Positions 55,665 to 64,000 of a stretch of 64,000 nucleotides of DNA are shown here, in pieces (position 1 is the first letter of the stretch; every line of letters begins with the position of its first letter). The stretch comes from Phascolarctos cinereus (lineage: Eukaryota > Chordata > Mammalia > Diprotodontia > Phascolarctidae). Made by a program: the position numbers and the translations under genes. Below the pieces are notes generated by a model. The model saw nothing but the letters and a program-made list of their open reading frames with translations, was not told the DNA's origin and did no database searches. The stretch lies in NCBI RefSeq assembly GCF_002099425.1, contig NW_018344285.1, positions 1,535,001 to 1,599,000 of the forward strand. Direction: 5' to 3'.

Positions 55665-57360
55665 TTTCTCAAATAAAGACCCCATTTTTCAAATATATAA
55701 AGAAATAGGTCAAATTTATAGAAATAAAAGCTGTTCCTCAATTGATGAATGGTAAGAGGATATAAATAGGCAGTTTTCAAATGAAGTAATTAAAGCCTTC
55801 TATAGTCATAAGAACAAAAAAATGTTGTAAATCACTATTGATTAGAGAAATGCAAATTAAAACAAATCTGAGCTACCACCCCATACCTATCAGATTTACT
55901 AATCTGACAGAAAAGAAAAATGATAAATGTTGGGAGAAGGGGCTTGAGAAAAATTGAGACACTGATGTACTGTTCGTGAAGTTGTGTATTGATTCAAGCA
56001 TTCTTAGAGCAATTTGGAACCATGCCCAAAGGACTGTAGTTAGATAGATCTATCTATCTATAGATAGAAAGATATGTATATGTAGGTGTATGTGTATATA
56101 TGTATACATATGTATATATGAAATACATACAATGTAAATATATAAGTGAATATATATCATATGTGTGTATATGCATATACATATATACACACACACATAT
56201 ATATATACATACACACATACATATGAAAAGGAACTATATGTACAAAAATGTTTAAAGAAGCTCTTTTAGTGGTGTCAAAAACTGGAAATTGAGTGAATGT
56301 CCATCAATTGGTGAATAGCTGAAAAATTGTTGTATGTGATTGTGATGGAATACCATTATGATATAAGAAATCATAAACAGGATGGTGAAAGAAATGAATA
56401 TTTCTCTCCTTTATTAATAATCAATTATTGAATTAGGACCAGATTTTGTCCAGAAACTTCTAGGTTGTTCAGTTTCTGAAGGATATTGTTGATGGATAAT
56501 ATTGCTCAAATCCCAGTGGTGTATGCTTTTTGATCCAGGGTAGGAGTCCCCACCAAACTAGAAAACCTTACAAATAATTTAATCTAATCATATCCATTGT
56601 GTTTTAGTCAGCCAGGTTGAAGCAGAAATAGACTCTCTTTTGTCTAGGTTGCCCTAAATAGAGACAGTCTGGAAAAGAAATAAGTCTCTCCCAAGACCAA
56701 GTGATAAGTGTCAGGTACCCCCAGCACCTCATTAGAATAAACCCACCTCTCACTGTAATAGTATTATTCTTATTAATTGTTAATCAATCAGAGTTGATTG
56801 ACACTATCTGGAATGCTCACTCTTCCAGGGAGTATTGAGTGGGTTCCATGAGAGTGCCACTGATCCCTTTTATTAATCATTTGTTAACGTGATTAATAAA
56901 ATGATTAATTACTCAGAAACTGTTTCTCAAACTTTTTATATGTCACAATAGTTTCAGAAACATCTGGAGAGCCTTACATGAACTGGCGCAAAATGAAATG
57001 AGCAGAACCAGAAGAATATTAAACCCAGTAACAGAAATACAGTAAGGATGATTATCTGTGAAAAACTTAGTTACTCTGATCAAGATAATGATCCAAGACA
57101 ATTTTGAAAGACTTACAATGAAAAATGCTACCCATCTCCAGAAAGGGAAGATGGAATCTGAATGCAGATTGAAGTACACTCTTTCTTTACTTTCTTTATT
57201 TTTAATGTTTTGTTTTTGGTCTTTCACAACATGATTAACACAGAAATATGTTTTATATGACTGTACATACATAACCTATATCAAACTGCTTGCTTTTTCA
57301 ATGTGGGAGACATGAAATGAAGAAGGGAGAGAAATCAAAACTCAAAAGTTAAAAAAAATA
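55665..57360 (+). mobile_element. L1 ORF2 end and 3' UTR, split by an LTR
   Basis: Starts 'caagtttctcaaataaagac' and passes through 'ctcaattgatgaatggtaag', 'attagagaaatgcaaattaa', 'agcaatttggaaccatgccc', a GATA/TATA microsatellite (56040-56222) and 'gtccatcaattggtgaatag'. It is broken by the LTR at 56386-56947 and resumes 'tttcagaaacatctggagag', 'atgagcagaaccagaagaat', 'ggtctttcacaacatgatta', ending in an A-rich tail. It may be a separate 5'-truncated L1 or the 3' part of the HAL1-like element before it. Confidence 0.7.
56386..56947 (-). mobile_element. Solo LTR, fossil
   Basis: 562 bases with ends tgaaagaa and gtcaca (TG...CA on either strand). Flanked by atgg at 56382-56385 and atag at 56948-56951, a 4-bp duplication with one difference. 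L1 text is continuous across it. Minus orientation is a guess: read that way it starts TGTGACATA. It differs in sequence from the LTR at 51.3 kb. Confidence 0.6.
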
Positions 57361-58039
57361 TCACAAGCAAAATAGTTCTCAGAGGAGGGACAGAATAAAA
57401 GAGAGAGAGAGAGAGAGAAGGCTAAATTGAAGAAAATGGGTACCACCTCACAACTACCAGAAATGACAGTGCTGGAGGGGATGAGGGAAGAAAGGTACAC
57501 TTATGAACTGCTGTTGAAGTTGTAAACTGCAGCTTTTGCTGTGCTGACAAAGGATTGGAAATGGAGGCAATGCTCATCAATTGGGAATGGCTGAACAAGT
57601 AATGGCATATGATTGTGATGGAACAGTATTTTGCTATAAGAAATGATGAGGGGGACAGCTTCAGAAAAAAACATGAGAAGTCCTAGATGAGCTAATGTAA
57701 AGTGAAATGAGCAGAATGAGGAGATCATTGTGCACAGTAACAAAAATAATATAATTGTAATTGACTGTGAAATACATACCTATTCTGATCAATAAATACA
57801 ATGACACAAGATAATTGAGAATGATTCTTGGACGAAATAGCTCCAGATAGAGAATTGATGAACTCTGAGTGCAAAATGAAATTTATTTCTCACTTTATTT
57901 TCTTCTTTTTGTGACAAGGCTAAGATGCAAATATGTTTTGCATGATTTCACATGCATAATAGTTATCACGTTATTTGTCTTCTCAGTAGATGGGAGAGGG
58001 GATAGAAGCAGGCAGAGAATCTGGAACTTTATATATAAA

Positions 58040-58073
<34 letters not shown>

Positions 58074-58112
58074 GTTAAAAATAAATAAATAATACTTTTA
58101 AAAAAAGAAAGG
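57361..58112 (+). mobile_element. Further HAL1/L1 3' sequence
   Basis: 57361-57430 has 'ttctcagaggagggacagaa', the HAL1 purine block seen at 16.08 kb. 57440-58112 is a second L1 3' end: 'caattgggaatggctgaaca', 'aagtgaaatgagcagaatga', 'caaggctaagatgcaaatat', a (TA)n at 58048-58073 and an A-rich end. It may be the outer element resuming after the inner insertions. Confidence 0.55.
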
Positions 58113-58255
58113 GAAAGATGGCAGGCATTACAGGTGTAAGGAAAACTCTAAACAAAGAAAAAGAGCTGGGTCATCACAGGAAATAATTGAGGGTCAAAGT
58201 TTTTCCATCAAGAAATCATACAGAATTTTATGTTGTAGCATCATATAATAATGCA
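58113..58255. other. No recognisable feature
   Basis: A short A-rich stretch after the L1 nest. Confidence 0.4.
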
Positions 58256-58259
58256 TGTA

Positions 58260-58815
58260 ATGGTCTGTAATTGTGTTTTATCCTTACTAGACTTAAAAAG
58301 AGGAATCATGTTTTATTTAAACTTTATAGGTCCCCCTGCCCCCAGCATAAAACCTTGAACATAATCAATGTTTAATGAATGAAGTTATTTTATTCCTTTC
58401 CAGACTATGCTCCAGAAAAGCTAGGAAACCACTATCCCTATTCTCCTATCTCCTTCCATTTATTCGTGCACTCCAATATGCTTTGAATAAAATAGGTCCA
58501 TCTCTACCTATTTTTATTCTTTTTCCTTCAGGCTCCAATTAAGGTGCCAAATTCTTCATGAAATCTTTGCAAATGACCACCCCGCTATTACAATTGATCT
58601 CCTCTTTCTCAAATTTTTCATAGCATCTTTCTTGTGACTCTCTTTTAATCTTAACATATCTCTGTTCCATCCAATCTCCAACCCCTGTTGGACTTGTATT
58701 TTAGTACATGCCATTTGCCTACTATTAGACTATAAATTCCTTGAAACCAAGAAAAATGACATTTCTTTCTTTGCATCTCCAGCATAATACCAGTAAAGGC
58801 TTGTATAATTAAGTT
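58260..58815 (+). mobile_element. L2 LINE 3' fragments
   Basis: 58260-58385 is an L2 tail ('ctagacttaaaaagagg', 'atcaatgtttaatgaatgaa'). 58386-58815 is a further L2 3' end ('ccagactatgctccagaaaa', 'ttcttcatgaaatctttgca', 'tagactataaattccttga', 'gcatctccagcataatacc'). Confidence 0.6.
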
Positions 58816-59045
58816 GAAAAATTTATGCCAAAGCCTTAACATATATATCAATATTATTTTCTCCTTTTTCCAACATGTCAGATTTTGAAACTGTCTTAGA
58901 AAGCTTTAAGATCATTTTCTATTTTAATTTATAACTACAAGTAGAAAATCAATCTAGTCTCCAGATTGTACCATATTTGCCAATACTTGTTAGGTTCAAT
59001 AAACTTATGTTGAATTAGAAACAACAACAACACATCACTCTTTCC
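58816..59045. other. No clear feature
   Basis: A possible L2-like tail at 58990-59015 ('ggttcaataaacttatgttg') and a short CAA run. Otherwise unrecognised. Confidence 0.35.
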
Positions 59046-59049
59046 ATTG

Positions 59050-59205
59050 TTCCATGACTCAGGGTCTTAGATTTGCATCTACCAAATAGCTAGTTTTATG
59101 ACTTTGGAAAAATCACTTTAGTTCTCTTTGCCTTGGTTTTCTTATTTGTAAAATAGGAGGATTGGATGAAATATTCTCTAATATTTGTTCTGGCTCTAAA
59201 ACTAT
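59050..59205 (+). mobile_element. MIR-type SINE, sense
   Basis: 'gactcagggtcttagatttg', 'tatgactttggaaaaatcac', 'cttatttgtaaaataggagg' and 'ttgttctggctctaaaac'. Confidence 0.6.
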
Positions 59206-60895
59206 GTGAGACAAAGAGAAAGGAAAATATTAATTCTCTTCTTTTTACACACAATTAGCTGGAACATGTCTAAAGATTGTTAAAAATGGCTTTTTCTGGT
59301 AGATATAGAGAGGTATCTGAGCTAAATGGACTGGAAAACATCAGATTTAGTCATTCTTCAACCCTGCCACTGAATTGCTCTTTGAGTAATAGTAATTGGC
59401 TGAACTTCTTTGTGTCTTTTCCCCTTTGTGAAATGAAATCTCTAAAATACCAGGATAAAATATGAAACCAGAAATGGAGAATCAACTTTATCTAGAGAAT
59501 GATGAGAACAAAAAGCAAAACAATTTCATGTATGTTTAGTAAACCAGTGAAATGCTCCATGAATCTGTATATTTGGGTATGGTAACAGAGAACCAATTAT
59601 TTGGTTGCCTTAGCTAGTGTACAAATCAACCTTGGTTCAGGAATTATCACCCAATACCGCTAAGTATTTTATGCACATCTTCCAAATCAAGGAGGTGCCA
59701 TGCCCCTAACTGCCTGGATGTGAAAGTAGTAACTGTACTAGTGTATAGCCTCAGATTGTGTGACAGGCCTAGAACACTCCATACACACAATCATTTTGTT
59801 ATTGGAAAATGCAGATTCTCAATTTATTCAGGTTCCCAGCTGCCACCATTTTCTTTCTATTGCCAGGGTGGTCAGTTTCCTGCTCTCCATGGAAGGACAG
59901 AGCTTCTTTCCTCATTCTTTTGTATCTGAAAATACAGCTGGATTCTTTGAAAAGTTTTTGCACAAAAAGGACGCTGCATTAAACAGGATAGGGGTAAATA
60001 ATAACAAAAAAGGAAAAAAATACTGTTAATTCTGGTTCTACATAGAAATACCCTGGGAGGTAAGCCTTATTCGCTCTTAGTTCCTTCCCTATCTCATCTG
60101 ATCTAATTATGAATCCAAATCTTGTTGCTTTCCTTTTATCTCTTAGGCTGGACTTTTCTGGAATCTTTTTCAATAGAAAACAGAATAGAAAAGTTTCTAT
60201 CTTTATTTTATCCCCCACCTTTATAAACTTCCAGGCAGCACTCAGTTCCCAGGCAGGAAAATGGATGTAAATTGGACCAGGCCATGGAATAAATTATTTA
60301 CATCCTGGAGGGTCACACAGACAGCATCAACCAGCTCAGTGGAAAGAAATATCTTATCCCACTTCACTAGAAACCTTGAACTAGAGAACTAGTGAACTGA
60401 TATTAAAGTTAGACCTAGCTGTAAGGTTCAGAAAGGTTATCTTATGTATTATTCTCCTCTCTTTTCTGTGTTTTTTTTCTTATCTCCTCCGTTGAGAAAC
60501 TCCTATGCTTTTAATTTCCTTTCTTTGTCATCAGTATGAAGTTATGACCTAATGTGAATTAGTTTGCTCCTCTATGTTTTTTTTAATATAAAAAAGGAAT
60601 AAATCTCCAAAGGCAGAATTCCATACAGTGTCATTGAGTAAGAGTCATACTGGGGAATAACATTTTCTTAGATTCTCAAAAAAAAAATCAACTATAAGTT
60701 CAGTAGAAAAAGGTAGAATTAAATTATGAAAAGAAGGAACAACTTAGAGAAGTTGTTCATGGGGCGAGGGGGAATGATTGATGATCCTGCCCATCATTAT
60801 AAAAACTTTCACTTCAATTTGTAACATTTCCTGAAATTCTATCCATTTCAGATTCATCTAGGTAAGCTGCCATCTACTTTTTAAAATTAAAATTC
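59206..60895. other. Repeat-poor, no recognised gene
   Basis: 59560-60300 is mixed-composition, apparently unique sequence. Overlapping ORFs at 59720-60029 (69 and 89 aa) and 59979-60218 (minus, 79 aa) have no recognisable features. Nothing else is identified. Confidence 0.35.
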
Positions 60896-61150
60896 CAGGA
60901 AAGCATGGTGGCACATACCTGTGGCTACTGTTGAGGCTGAAACTGCTCAGCCTCTTGAATTTCAGTTCTTAAATATGGCAGGACTTAAAATTTGTCAGAT
61001 ATCCAACATGGTGGACTCCTCAGAAGCTGGAGGCAAACAGCATACCTAAGAAGGGACAAAGAGGGTCACAAGGCCAGATCAAATATGAAGCAAGTCAAAG
61101 CATCCATGCCAATCACAGTCATCATCTGACCTATGAGTAATTGCAAAATA
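60896..61150 (+). pseudogene. 7SL (SRP) RNA pseudogene, near full length
   Basis: Compared from memory with mammalian 7SL RNA: 'gcatggtggcacatacctgt' with 'ggctac' (GCGGTGGCGCGTGCCTGT..CTAC), 'gaggctgaaactgctcagc' (GAGGCTGAGGCTGGAGGATC), 'caacatggtggactcc' (CAATATGGTGACCTCC), 'cagcatacctaagaaggga' (CAGGTTGCCTAAGGAGGGG), 'gaagcaagtcaaagcatcc' (GGAGCAGGTCAAAACTCCC) and 'atgccaatcacagt' (GTGCTGATCAGTAG), all in the right order and spacing. It spans the Alu domain and the S domain. A TA/TG microsatellite begins at the 3' end, perhaps grown from its A-rich tail. Too diverged to function. Confidence 0.7.
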
Positions 61151-61156
61151 GAGACC

Positions 61157-61415
<259 letters not shown>

Positions 61416-61689
61416 AAGCAGAGAGGGAGGGAGGAAGGAGAAAAAGAGAAATACGTGTCCAATACAGTTAAGGAGTTATAACTCACTTTAAGATAGATTA
61501 CTTCAATCAGATTGACTAGTTCAATCTTACTGTACACCTAGCACAGATGGTTTATACCAAAGGAATGGAAGGTTTGATTGGGGTGGACAGAAAGATGTGA
61601 TATGTTAAAACCCTTTTCTAATATGTTAGAACCATAGAATGTCAAGACGAACAATTATTCCTATCACATCCCCTAACTATGGGTGTGTA
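61416..61689. other. No recognisable feature
   Basis: Short unique-looking stretch between the microsatellite and the L2. Confidence 0.35.
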
Positions 61690-62730
61690 TTTCAAGGTCC
61701 ATTCTCTTCTCTTTTTGGTTTCGCATTTGGTGACCCCATCAGCTCTTCTGGGTTTAATTATCAGCTCTATGCTGATGACTCCCAGATATATCCATCCCTC
61801 CTGTCTCAAACTTCAGTTTTTTTTAAATTACCAATTGCCTCTTGGAGATATTGAAGTGAACCTCTTCTAGACATTTCAAACTCAATATGTGCAAAATTTA
61901 CTCATTTTCCTCCCTACTCTCTATATCCAATCAAAGCCCACCTCCCTTCCCTAATACTTCAGAGGGCCACCATCTTTCTAGTCACCCAAGCTCACAATCT
62001 TAATATTATCTTCCCTCTGACTCACCACACATATCCAATGACTAAATCTTGTGATTTCTATCTCCATAACATTTCTTACATCTGTCAGTTGCAGTCTAAT
62101 CACAAAACCACACTCTTCTCTACTTTACCATCTTTAGACTGAACTACCGAGGTAGATTCCTAGTGTGTCTCCTTACCTCAAAAATCTCTCCTCTTCAAGC
62201 AATCCTCTACATAATTGCCAGTGATTTTTCTAAAACTCAGATGCGGTAACTTTTCTATTCCATAAACTCTAGTGGGTCCCTATGACTTCTAGAAACAAAT
62301 ATAAACTCTGCTATTAGACATCATGAGCTCTTCATAGCCTTGCTCAAATCTATATTGTAATTATGCACTATTCTTATTTGCACAATCTTGGGTACAGCCA
62401 AACTAACTATCATGCTATTCCTCACACATAACATTTCATCTTCTGGGTCAGTGTCTTTATAGACCCAGAAGGTCAGCTGCCCTCCAGGCCTGGAATGCAC
62501 TCTTTCCTCACCTTTAAGAATACATGCTTTCTTTCAAGTCTTGCCTCAAGTGCCACATTCTACATGAAGCCTTTTCCGATCCCTATATTCTAGTACCCAC
62601 CTCTCCCAATTACTTTGTATTTATATATACCTATATTTGTACATATTGCCTTCTTGGATAGAATAAAAATTCCTTGAGGATGAGGCTATTTTAGTTTATC
62701 TTTTTATCTCCATCATTCAGCACATAATTT
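61690..62730 (+). mobile_element. L2 LINE with reverse-transcriptase remnant
   Basis: The frame at 61639-61854 includes FGDPISSSGFNYQLYADDSQ, the L2 YADD catalytic motif with typical flanks. Downstream the L2 3' half follows in order: 'catttcaaactcaatatgtg', 'agtcacccaagctcacaatc', 'caggcctggaatgcactctt', 'catgaagccttttccgatcc' and 'aaaattccttgaggatgagg'. Decayed, with no long frame. Confidence 0.75.
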
Positions 62731-63120
62731 TAATTATATAATATAATTATAATAAATATAATATTGAATAAATGATATAAGTATGTAACACAAATGTTTA
62801 TGCATAATTACATAATTATTATAATACAATGAATTTTTATTTATCTGTTGACTGATTGATTCCAGGTCTGAGTGAGTATGCCATTGTCTGGCCTACAAGC
62901 AGTTTGAGAACAGTATGCCCCAATAGGAAGAAAGAGAAAGTCACAGAAAAGAGATATAGAAAAATAAGTTAGTACATAAATGACAAGCTTCATCTTTTTT
63001 TTTTAATTGCCTAGGGTTGAGCCTGTACTCAGGAAAGGGGTTGAAAAATAGTCATTTCTACTCTTCCTTCCTTTACTGCATGATTCTTGTAGCTAGTTCA
63101 GCTAGATTACATCTTAAATT
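62731..63120. other. AT-rich, no gene
   Basis: TAATATAA-type repeats at 62730-62830 and a poly-T run at 62996-63006. Nothing else recognised. Confidence 0.4.
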
Positions 63121-63126
63121 AACAAG

Positions 63127-63350
63127 GGAGGCAATATGGTCTAGTGAAAAGAGATCTACGTTTGGAATCTGAGGATCTGGGTTTGAGTCATAGCTGTCAC
63201 TTAACACTTGTATAATTCAGGGTATATCACTGAAACTTTTTTGGTCTGAAATTTCCTCATGTAATGATAATAATTTTGCATTTTGGCTCTCAGAAGACAG
63301 TGAGGATAAGATGGCATAATGGATATAAAAATGTTGTGTAAATATGCACT
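63127..63350 (+). mobile_element. MIR-type SINE, sense
   Basis: 'gcaatatggtctagtgaaaa', 'gaatctgaggatctgggttt' and 'ctgaaatttcctcatgtaat'. Confidence 0.6.
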
Positions 63351-63595
63351 TAACTGATTATTCAATGCAGTTCCTTTTCTATTGCCAGTTCTATTCTGGG
63401 CCACCTCATGGAACATACTCAGAGTTGCTTTTCCTGGTTACCATGAAGCCTTTTTTTTTGGCCATGCTTTCTTCTGTGTGTATGACTCATCAATAAATAG
63501 CTTGTCCTTTGAGGGGAGGAAGCAATTCCCTCTTTAGTTGTTGAGCCAGAGGAGTCTTTGTCTCAGCAGACCTTTTAAAAGGAGAGATTGTAGCT
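63351..63595. other. No recognisable feature
   Basis: A poly-T run near 63452. Otherwise unrecognised. Confidence 0.35.
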
Positions 63596-63599
63596 CATT

Positions 63600-63795
63600 G
63601 CTCTAGTCTACCAAAATTATTATTGTTATTTTCATTTTGCATTTTATCTGCATTGTGTTTGTCCTTCTCAGCTCTGTGTCATCCAAATGATTGTTAAGTA
63701 CAACATCCATGTTTTCATGCAAGTCATTGAAGAAAAACAAGACCAGATCATGGGGGCACTAGAGCTCTCCCTCTAGGTAAAAAAATCAATCCATT
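63600..63795 (-). mobile_element. CR1/L3 fragment, reverse
   Basis: 'aacaagaccagatcatgggg' followed by 'gcactagagctctccctcta' matches the reverse CR1/L3 block ('...ggacccagcacagagccttggggcactcca'). Confidence 0.45.
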
Positions 63796-64000
63796 TGCTT
63801 CTTTGAATGGAATTATTGATCTGATCCCAAAAGGCATAGTATTCTTCCCCCACCAAAAAATGCATATATGTGCATGTGTGTGGATATACGTGTATATGCA
63901 TATATATAAACATACATACACACTCATATGTATTGGCATAACAGAAAGTTTGGGCACTCTTACTACCATCTAGTAACTACCTGATTTCAGGCAGCTATTG
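63796..64000. other. Low-complexity TATG/CACA patch and window end
   Basis: 63860-63930 is a degenerate TATG/CATA patch. The 73-aa minus ORF over it is an artefact. Confidence 0.5.

Noticed and set aside
60896-60975. Alu-like SINE
   Set aside because: The GGTGGC...CTACT...GAGGCTGA words look Alu-like, but S-domain landmarks continue downstream, so 7SL RNA itself is the better source. Alu elements are primate-specific.
61639-61870. ORF with YADD motif as a reverse-transcriptase gene
   Set aside because: It is a short decayed segment of an L2 LINE.

Overview
This window reads as intergenic or intronic DNA from a marsupial. The evidence is the repeat content: seven tRNA-headed Mar1-type SINEs, four or five WSINE1-like SINEs, many MIR/THER-type CORE-SINEs, L2 and CR1/L3 LINE fossils, RTE remnants, marsupial-type L1 3' ends, and ORF1-only 'half-L1' (HAL1) elements. 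WSINE1-like copies point towards an australidelphian (Australian-type) marsupial rather than an American opossum; that is inference from memory of the families. The DNA is AT-rich, and I found no functional host protein-coding gene, tRNA or CRISPR array.

Layout. 1-14.4 kb: old L2, MIR, L1 and CR1 fragments, one small hAT DNA transposon with an 8-bp target duplication, and a repeat-poor stretch at 10.9-14.4 kb. 14.4-16.6 kb: a TTCC microsatellite, then an RTE-type SINE interrupted by a young-looking HAL1. The only long plausible ORF (232 aa) takes its start codon from the SINE and its body from HAL1. 18-36 kb: RTE reverse-transcriptase remnants, L2 copies nested in or split by other repeats, L1 3' ends in reverse orientation, and a long GGA-type purine tract. 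38-45 kb: a dense SINE block, L2, and two ERV-type LTRs. 45-46.1 kb: the longest stretch with no repeat I can recognise, so a candidate for conserved non-coding sequence. 47.6 kb (minus) and 60.9 kb (plus): two diverged 7SL (SRP) RNA pseudogenes. 49.8-58.1 kb: a layered nest of L1/HAL1 sequence containing two solo LTRs with short target duplications, a processed pseudogene of the Golgi/ER trafficking gene YIF1B, and two WSINE1 copies with clean target duplications. 58-64 kb: L2 (with a YADD reverse-transcriptase motif), MIR and CR1 fossils and a compound GA/GGAA microsatellite.

The parts do not form a pathway. What ties them together is L1-driven retrotransposition: HAL1, the SINEs, the YIF1B retrocopy and the 7SL pseudogenes are all expected products of L1 machinery. 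The nesting gives a relative order: L2/MIR/CR1 oldest, then L1/HAL1 and LTRs, then WSINE1 and Mar1. All family names come from recall of consensus features, without a database search. Boundaries are by eye and mostly good to about 10-30 bases, except where target duplications fix them.
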